Both the position numbers and the translations under genes were made by a program. From Lineus longissimus (Eukaryota; Nemertea; Pilidiophora; Heteronemertea; Lineidae): 64,000 nucleotides of DNA. Shown piece by piece: positions 57,317-64,000 of the stretch. The stretch spans positions 4,771,431-4,835,430 of the forward strand of contig NC_088322.1 in assembly GCF_910592395.1 (NCBI RefSeq), given 5' to 3'. Below the pieces are notes generated by a model. It searched no databases. It saw nothing but the letters and a program-made list of their open reading frames with translations, and was not told the origin of the DNA. The number at the start of each line of letters is the position of its first letter. The stretch's first letter is position 1.

Positions 57317-58680
57317 TTAAACAGGCACGTTTCAAAACTATGGCGGATAGGCGATAGATTTTCCCTCTGAGGCGTTGAGACCCTTCAGGACTCCTGAATA
57401 GACCAAATGTGGGTCCGGCAGGATGAGCGGTTTGGCCACTAGGTGGCACCGAGCGAAATTTTCCAAAAACTTTTCCAGCAGCTGATTTCTCAGTTGGGGA
57501 TCATGAATCAAATCTAATTTTATAGAGCAAAGCTTTCTCTTTCATTATCAATAGGCGTGGTTCATGAATTTCTCACCAGGTGGTGTTACTGGCGCAATTT
57601 AGTGAGCACCCCCCAAGAAGAGCATTTTAAATTTCGCGCGAGTTATCCCACGTCCAATCACACGTGCAGCGAACGTCACGTCTCGAGTCTGCGCAGTTCA
57701 GATGTAAGGAGACCATGCTATGGAATAGATCGCGTTCTGTCAATTCAGAGGTAAGTTCTCATTAAATTCACAATTTCATAGGCGATAATATTTGGCTTCT
57801 TGTGTTATTGCATGTTGATGACATTAGGGAAGGCTTGGATTGTTTAATTGGATGTGATTAATTTGAAATAGTTCGTCGACGATCGTTGAAAAACGATCTG
57901 CGAAATGCAGCTTGGTTGGTCTGAGAAACGATGTCAAAGTCCGGCTTTAAATCATGGATTTCTCAACAAATAACTCTTGTCACATAGCAGAACTAATGTG
58001 AATAAACAAGACAATAATAAACATCGTTCTGATATCATCGGGTAAGGTTGCCAATGTACATAAACAGTGTAATTGAGGATCGACTCCAGCGATTTGAAAT
58101 GTCAACAAACAATAAATGCGATAGCGGATACACACTGACACTTGCACACTGTACATAGCACAATGCTTCAAACGGGGCCGATTCATCACTCTTATCACAA
58201 TGTATTCTCAATCATATCAATGAACTTCCTTGATCATTCGGCCCTAGGCCTAGCGCCTTATCAGTTGTTGTTGGCCTTGTATTTGATATAAAACTTGGCT
58301 AGCTTACCTATTCTATCAAAATTAAAATGTTATCTCCTCATCATGTTTTGCAGGACAGGAATGATCTGCAGCTGCATTTGAACATATTTGGTGACCACAT
58401 CTCAAAGATGACCAAGAGAGAGGATCGAGCTATGACTTTGCACATCCCATCGACCTCGGTGTTCACCAGTGCAATCATCAGAAGAGCCAGGCAATTCTAG
58501 TATTCAAGTATTTCATTCTGTAATACTTACCTCAAAATTTACTAAATAAAGAAAACCGCATGTGGCAGTTGGCTAAAAAAATCAAGTCTATCTGTTTAAA
58601 GTTTTTACTTGCTATCATTATTATCAACATTTCAATGGTGGCATTCTGCTAAGGTTTGTTAAGAGTTTCACTTGACTAAG
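57317..58680. other. No confident gene
   Basis: Includes a GGCACGTTTC...TTGGCCACTAGGTGGCACC stretch that continues the dispersed element to about 57600. Possible short frames to 58500 lack convincing splice sites. Confidence 0.45.
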
Positions 58681-58913
58681 GTGTACACTAGTAAAATATT
58701 AGCAACATTTTACCAACATTTTACCAACATTTTACCAACATTTTACCAACATTTTACCAACATTTTTACAACAATTTTGCAACAAGCCCTTCAAGGCCCT
58801 GTGTTCACTAGCAACAAAATTGCAACAAATTAGCAACATTTTTACAACATGTTGGTAAATTGTTGCAAACTTTTTAGTGGGAACAAAGGGAAATAGGTAT
58901 TTTGGAGGGAAAA

Positions 58914-59042
58914 TGGATGATTCCAAGGAGAGAAGATGTGTTTTGAGTGCTTCTGCAGCAATTTTAGCTGTCATTGTTGAGAGACGGAAGAGGCGGCGAA
59001 ATAACCAAAGAGAATATGGACCAGGCCCTGGATCAAAATGAG
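58914..59042 (+). pseudogene. N-terminal remnant of a Harbinger-like transposase
   Basis: 42 codons from ATG, rich in Arg/Lys (RRKRRRNNQ), ending in TGA at GPGPGSK. Harbinger transposases often start with a short helix and an arginine-rich patch like this. The catalytic part is absent. Assignment relies on the context of the inverted termini. Confidence 0.4.
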
Positions 59043-59074
59043 GGTGGATGATGGGGCATACCACTGCCTGTTAA

Positions 59075-59671
59075 GGCCGCGTATCCATAGGGTATGCCCT
59101 TGTGTAGTGTGGCGTTATGGCGTAACAGCCTTGTGACCTGGCACTATGCCCTGCGTCTCCATTGGATATTCCTTTTTGGTCATGTAGGCCTTTGTAGTCC
59201 TCATTTCGCAGCGGTCAATCGCGTTTATCCGCACGCTGTCATTATTTCAGAAGACAATTTCTTATGAATATTGAAAATGAAAATACAAGTAACTTGTATT
59301 TTCACTTGCAACATCAAATTGACATGTACATGTATATAAAACTTGACTTTTAAGCAACAAATTACAGGTTCGTGCTTGTTATGATAATCATCAGTTTCGG
59401 GGTCCCAGAGTAGTTCCCGTTGATGAACCTCTTGAATTAATTTCGCCTCAGACATTGCTTCCGTGTTGTTCACTCGCAAAAGAATGGACATGTTCAATCC
59501 CAATATGGGCCTATATTCCCAATCCACAGTGCATATATGCCCGCAATGTGACACGGCATAACCTATGGGAACGATCAATAACACCAACGAAGGTTCATTG
59601 TCCGTGTGGCGCGCCAGGCGGTAAAAAGGGAATGTTGTGCAGGGCACGGAACAGCCTATGGATACGCAGCC
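59075..59671. mobile_element. Nested Harbinger-like MITE, 597 bp, TAA duplication
   Basis: The termini GGCCGCGTATCCATAGG and the reverse complement of its right end (GGCTGCGTATCCATAGG) differ at one base, and TAA flanks both sides (59072-59074, 59672-59674). It interrupts the 58681-60013 element, so it is the younger insertion. Confidence 0.85.
59364..59492 (-). pseudogene. MADF-like domain fragment inside the nested MITE
   Basis: The minus-strand frame reads MSILLRVNNTEAMSEAKLIQ, then EVHQRELLWDPETDDYHN. This matches the first half of a MADF (Adf-1 type Myb/SANT) domain: 'LI..V.....LWD....DY.N'. PIF/Harbinger transposons usually carry a Myb/SANT- or MADF-type second protein, so this is likely a leftover of that gene. 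It stops before the second and third helices. Confidence 0.55.
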
Positions 59672-60013
59672 TAAAGGAGTTGCGGCTGACTGACAAGCCG
59701 TCATACAAAAACTTCTAGAAAAGGTTTCATCACCCTACGAAGCAAGACACTCACTTGAGAGTTGCTATACCTGCTTCTTGTTCAAGTCACATGAACTCCG
59801 GTAGATCACATGACGCAAATCCTATTTCTGATTGGCTGAAGAGTTTGCAACATTTTTACAACATGCAACAAAGAATTGCATTGCATTTAATTTGCAACAA
59901 TTTTACAACATGTTGTAAGACGCGTTTTGCTCTGTACACACTACGCAACATTTTTGCAACATTTGTTGCAACTGGAAATGTAAAAATGTTGCTAATATTT
60001 TACTAGTGTACAC

Positions 60014-60591
60014 AGGCCTTTAGGCAATAATAGAGTTGGGTAGAGCATTTGGTTAATGTTACCCTTTTAGTTAGGGAAACTGGTGCCTTCTGCATTAGGT
60101 GGACCCCACTTACTCATCTGTCAGACCGGCCTCACACGTCGGCAGTAGAGTTTAAGGTCCAGTCTGCGAGATTTACCCATTTCTACCCAGCCAAAAGCGG
60201 GTGATTGGGCTAGTCTCTCCATGTGATTCAATTCGCATGGATTCTTGTGCCCCGGTGCTGAAAGGATCCCTTCACAAGGGCAGACTACATCCGGTGGCAC
60301 TGAAGTATGGAAGAAAGACAGAAGACGACCAATTTGCGAAAAGGATCATCATCATCATCATGGTAACAGCTGAGGATGAATCATGTTGCTGTGTGTAGAA
60401 TTGATGGTCCAATATAGGTTAGGTTATCTGTTTGCGCACACATTGCAAGGGTGGAGCTTGCTTGAAGTAGATTGCGCCAGTCTACCGTAATTCACTGTTA
60501 CACATCCAGAAGCTAATATCCTTAGGCTTTGAGTCCTTAGTTTAGTAGAGTTTGACGAGTAATGTAATATATACGAACAACGCAGCAACAA
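60014..60591. other. SINE/LINE tail-like region, no gene
   Basis: Ends a block (GCCCCGGTGCTGAAAGG...GAAAAGG) with an (ATC)5 run at 60347-60361, like the 3' tail of a retroposed element. No RT sequence could be read. Confidence 0.4.
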
Positions 60592-60625
60592 CTCAGCTGA
60601 GCGCCAGGCCCTTGGGCCTCTTGTT
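60592..60625 (-). repeat. Inverted copy of the AACAAGAGGCCCAAGGGCCT end motif
   Basis: Reverse complement of 21469-21501, exact over 33 bp. Confidence 0.8.
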
Positions 60626-61323
60626 CACAATTGTGAGTGGCACTATTTGCTATGATTTTATAGTAGGACAGTACTCATTTTTAAAAGTTTCAAAGTAGTT
60701 GTACTTTTTCTTACCGTAATCTATAGAACTCGAAAAAATAAATGACTTTTTCACCTCTTAAAATTTTACTTTTTTGATAAAAATGACATGTTTGTGGTTT
60801 ACGGGGCTGATAATAAAACGATCACTTAAAAAAGAAGAACCAATTAAGACAAAGTCTGCATTCAATTTTCCTTGGTCTGTAAAACAGAACCATTAAGAAA
60901 CCAGGATCAATCTTTCTTTGACAGGATTTACAGTGTACTGGGCTTTAAATTTTAAAGGCAAATGGGTATTTTATGTATTAAAAGGTAATATCTCCCCTTC
61001 TGGTCCTTAAATCAAGTTGCTAGGCTAAATACATTGCATTGGCGATTGTTGTGGTTGTCATGAAGTATACGGATGACTTGCATGTTGGCCGATATTTCCT
61101 GTAATAAAGTGGGGCTCGCTCAATCTGGCATGTCAACGACACCAGTATGACATGTATGAATGAGTAAGCAAAATAATTTCCCGCATGAAAGGACGATGGC
61201 ATAGGCCTATCCAGACATGCAAAAGCTTTTCAAGGGTACGCATTACATGTCACATGCACTTAGCAAGGAAAACTGCACAAAAGGCAATGCAGCAATACAG
61301 CTCATATACCAGTTTATACTTAC
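60626..61323. other. Probable intron of the Myb/SANT-like gene; no exon found
   Basis: AT-rich with short frames only. A pyrimidine-rich acceptor with an open continuation in phase 1 was not found. Confidence 0.4.
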
Positions 61324-61822
61324 GTTCTGTCGATGCACGACCACTGGCAACTGAGGTCAAAGAAGATGTTGACATGACTGATGATGTGTCATCCTCCAGA
61401 TCGTCATCTTCCAAGTCCACCATGTCCACATCTTTACCAGAGAAGGAGTCGTCCTTCGCCACATCAACCAATCGTTTTGGTTTCACAATAGGCCTATGAC
61501 CCAATATCTCGTCCATCAGGTCATAGACCCTATTGGAACCAGGAGCGGGGGCTGTAACTCCCTTCCCAGACCTATTTTCCGTCTGCTTTATATCTTTATA
61601 CCACTTACGAAGGGCCTTTATCTTATTCCGAATTTGGTTAGCATCTCTCACATGCCCGCGCTGCAGCAGTAGGCCGCGTATCCTTTCCATGAGAGGATTG
61701 TTTCGGTGCACTACTGCCAATTGTCCCTCAATGTCTTCGTTGCGCCATATAAGGCACAATGCCACGGTCTCCTCTGTCGACCAAACATTTCGGCCACCTC
61801 CAGGACCTTCTTGGCCAGCCAT
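61324..61822 (-). CDS. Myb/SANT-like (trihelix type) DNA-binding protein, first exon
   Basis: ATG at 61822; the exon ends at a GTAAGT donor (61323-61318) in phase 1, giving 166 complete codons. Residues about 13-95 form a Myb/SANT-like domain of the trihelix type: VWSTEETVALCLIW, then IRGLLLQRGHVRDANQIRNK, then IKALRKWYKDIKQTENRSGK. These bind DNA and are found both in host regulators and as the accessory protein of Harbinger transposons. An acidic stretch follows (VDMVDLEDDDLEDDTSS). I found no clear second exon downstream to 60650. The Harbinger-like sequence at 62133-62190 next to its 5' side suggests a transposon origin, not proven. Confidence 0.65.
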
Positions 61823-62132
61823 AGTACTAAATCTTAGTAGTTATTCGAGTTATTCCGTACACAATTGACACTGCTAGCTAACAAAATGAAGTTTGCGAAT
61901 ACACACGAGCTGCCGATGCGATAAAAAGGAAGAACGTCATCATAACTCAACTGCGCATGTGCGATCTCGATCCGTTTCCAACTCGAACCGGTTTGAGCAG
62001 TTCAGACTACAGTTTCCTTCCGAATCGGGTCAATCCGCTTTCTTCGATTCGATAAAACAAGTGGATCGAGTACACCGGTTTGAAAGTGGTTTGAGACGCT
62101 TGTAGTGGGAACAGTTGATCCGGATCGAAGGT

Positions 62133-62190
62133 CTCAAAGCGGATTAAGGGTGTTTCAATCCGCTTTGAGAGGCTAGTGTGAACACAACTT
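62133..62190. repeat. Perfect 13-bp hairpin at a TIR-like end
   Basis: CTCAAAGCGGATT (62133-62145) and AATCCGCTTTGAG (62157-62169) are perfect complements, followed by GGCTAGTGTGAACACAAC. The CTAGTGTGAACAC phrase parallels the Harbinger-like ends at 33560-33585 and 60003-60013. A matching left end was not found. Confidence 0.6.
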
Positions 62191-62425
62191 TATTTACAAG
62201 AGTGTTTTGACTTATTTTGTCTTATATCCCCGCCATCTCTCAAAACATGTCAAATCAGCATACGATTGTAACTGATTGCAGCGCCGTCTAACAACTCCCA
62301 AACACACCATAATTCTTTGAAAAGATCATCGATGTACTCTGGCATATCTTGCTTGAGTCACTATATTTGTTTATGCGGTTTACATGTCACGTGACAGTGC
62401 GGGAAATTCGAATTATGAAAAACTG

Positions 62426-62560
62426 TAAGAATGATAATAATGAGGTGATAGGAATAATAGGTATTTTGAAGCCATTTTGACCAAAGCCCTTACAGGCCTT
62501 TTTGTCTCAAATTAGCTTAGAAACCCCTAAGAACCAGCCACCTCATTATTATCATTCTTA
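62426..62560. repeat. Perfect 22-bp inverted repeat with a 91-bp loop
   Basis: 62426-62447 and 62539-62560 are exact reverse complements (TAAGAATGATAATAATGAGG then TG). It could be a fold-back element or a transcribed hairpin. The flanks show no clear duplication. Confidence 0.85.
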
Positions 62561-62745
62561 GGGAATACTACAGCTCAATGGGTTAATTCCTTAAAATAAA
62601 TGGCCTTTTTACTGTCTTCATTATCCAAAACTGAAGTTAAAACCAAAGTTAACAGATGGCAGCACTGACGTAATTAATGTTAAACAGGTGTTACCTTAAA
62701 CAGATGTTACTTTAAATAGGCATAAATGTTATTGATCTAATAGAA

Positions 62746-62830
62746 AGTTCAATAGCCGAGTGTGTAAAGCATGGAGCTTCCACACATGAGGTTATGTTTT
62801 GGCGTGGGTTCGTTTCCCGGTGAAGGCAAC
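62746..62830 (+). repeat. tRNA-derived SINE head (class II tRNA type)
   Basis: A-box-like TAGCCGAGTGT (62753-62763) and B-box-like GGTTCGTTTCC (62807-62817), separated by about 43 bp, as in a Leu/Ser-type tRNA with a long variable arm. The B box departs from consensus at one base and the acceptor stem is poor, so I take it as a SINE. Confidence 0.6.
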
Positions 62831-64000
62831 ATATGAAGACTGGCCTATGCCAAGCTTGTTTATTGCGTCGGTTGTTTAGTTACATGTTACAATGAAAGAT
62901 GTCGCTGACAATCGGTTGCCAAGGAAGTTGAGATTGTTGTCATTGTACAACGAGCAAACAAGTGTTTGCCGGTTGCTATCAAAACAAACTGTCATCGTTT
63001 GCGCATGTCCGTTGCCAAGATGACAGGAATTATGGGTAATGACGTGTATGTATGTTCAGCAGGGTGTAAGACAGCACGGATAATGTAATTTAATTAAGGC
63101 TTGTATGCAGCCAATCAAATCGTTACACGTTGGCATCGAGTTAAAGGCCTTGGCATAGAGTTGGCTTGACACGTATTGACTGCATGCCACCTAGAGTGTA
63201 TGTGCATGATCAAGCCAACACACCTCTAGAAAAGTGGACTGGTCCGTCAGTACACAGAAGAATGCATGGCGTTGTTTACATCACAGAAAATAGCGTTTTA
63301 TGTTAAGATAAAGTTTGCCAATGGCCTGTCTCTTAATCTACACATTTTAGGTGAACTAATAACTTTTTAATCATGCAATTACAGCGAGTAATAGCGTTGT
63401 TTTAATGCAAAATGCAACCGTCAATCCCCGGCGTCAACCCCGGTAACACGGCCATATTGACGCGGTTTTGTTTACAAGTTGAACCGGGATATTTAGCGTG
63501 TTAAGCCAAGCATAACTACTGGACACGCAGATTAATATTTTAGGAATATTCTCTACAAGCTATTAAGAGCAGAAATGTAAGCATCGAAGCATTATTGGCC
63601 GGTAAAACAGGCAAAAACAACATTGTAACAGTCTCGCTAGCTAGTATGGCGAAATGACAGATCTCCAATTGCTTTCCCTAATGATATGTGAGCTAGGTGA
63701 TGACGTCATGGCCGGGAATTTTGAACTACAGGTAGTCAATGCAAGTGTTTTTAGAGGCCTGCTCTTGGAACTGTTATTAATTTTAAGAGTAAATAAATAC
63801 AAGATGGCCACTGGATATTTATTAAATACAGATAGAGCACATAGAATTCCACTCGGTTTGAAAGCTGAGAGGCAGCATCACATCATTACTCATAATCCCT
63901 CTTCTGCTAATCCCAAAGAAACTTTGTATGTTAGAATACCGGCATTGAGGGAGAATACATTTTTTGTACCCAGGTCTCTTTATTTGTCTGCTGATGTAAC
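62831..64000. other. Right edge of the window, no gene seen
   Basis: Only short frames. I recognise no repeat ends or exons. Confidence 0.5.

Larger units (their letters stand above)
58681..60013. mobile_element. Harbinger-like non-autonomous element, 1333 bp
   Basis: Perfect 31-bp termini begin GTGTACACTAGTAAAATATT (58681-58711 and 59983-60013). The left end continues into five ATTTTACCAAC repeats (58706-58766). Inside, a plus-strand frame 58914-59042 (MDDSKERRCVLS...VERRKRRRNNQRE) looks like the N-terminus of a Harbinger transposase. A second MITE has inserted in the middle. The target duplication is not clear. Confidence 0.75.

Noticed and set aside
58681-60013. Target duplication for the outer Harbinger-like element
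   Set aside because: The left flank gives TAA and the right TTA/TTT, with a 4-base difference at the ends, so no clean duplication can be claimed.

Overview
This is a window of a metazoan nuclear genome. Coding sequence is split by GT-AG introns whose phases match across exons. Intergenic space is packed with LINE, Penelope-like, DIRS-like, Helitron, Mutator-like, Harbinger-like and TTAA-type (piggyBac-like) remnants, and one scaffold gap of exactly 100 N interrupts it. The repeat style (dispersed units with GGCCACCAGGGGGCC and AGGTCACAGAGGTCA, hairpin ends such as AGCTCAGCTGA..., GGCCTAGGCCTA runs) suggests a marine invertebrate, either a non-vertebrate deuterostome or a lophotrochozoan. I cannot name the species.

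Layout. 0-5.2 kb: the 3' part of a five-exon plus-strand gene joining a tyrosine-recombinase-like domain (Crypton type) to a C-terminal Myb/SANT-like domain, with a Penelope-like relic in intron 1. 5.4-6.4 kb: a 96/97-bp satellite of ten copies. 6.5-13.2 kb: three near-identical 2.16-2.31 kb units carrying a degenerate BTB-like gene; only the third copy keeps the longer reading frame. 13-22 kb: no gene, mostly decayed repeats. 22.66-25.18 kb: a complete Mutator-like insertion with long inverted termini, an 8-bp target duplication and an OTU + FLYWCH + truncated MULE transposase ORF. 27.15-27.68 kb: a TTAA-flanked MITE whose empty site survives elsewhere in the window.

28.0-34.2 kb: a minus-strand host-like gene of at least five exons, family not recognised. 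Its introns hold a tRNA-derived SINE head, a Harbinger-like MITE and a 1.7-kb repeat that stops 5 bp from a splice donor. 36-40 kb: inverted and related copies of that repeat, carrying many CTCF-like and DR3 nuclear-receptor-like motifs. 41.2-42.6 kb: a two-exon DDE integrase-like gene. 44.1-47.4 kb: a broken DIRS-like retroelement. 48.6-50.9 kb: a Helitron Rep fragment with HUH and two-tyrosine motifs but no helicase. 52.0-55.4 kb: an uninterrupted L2/CR1-like LINE ORF. 56.6-62.2 kb: a hAT-like MITE, nested Harbinger-like MITEs and the first exon of a Myb/SANT-like gene. The last 1.8 kb hold a SINE head, a hairpin and no visible gene.

No operon-like or bacterial system is present. The two best host-gene candidates are 1-5241 (+) and 28050-34219 (-). 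Most other coding sequence is transposon-derived. Reading-frame starts that fall on GTG or TTG were not accepted as translation starts.
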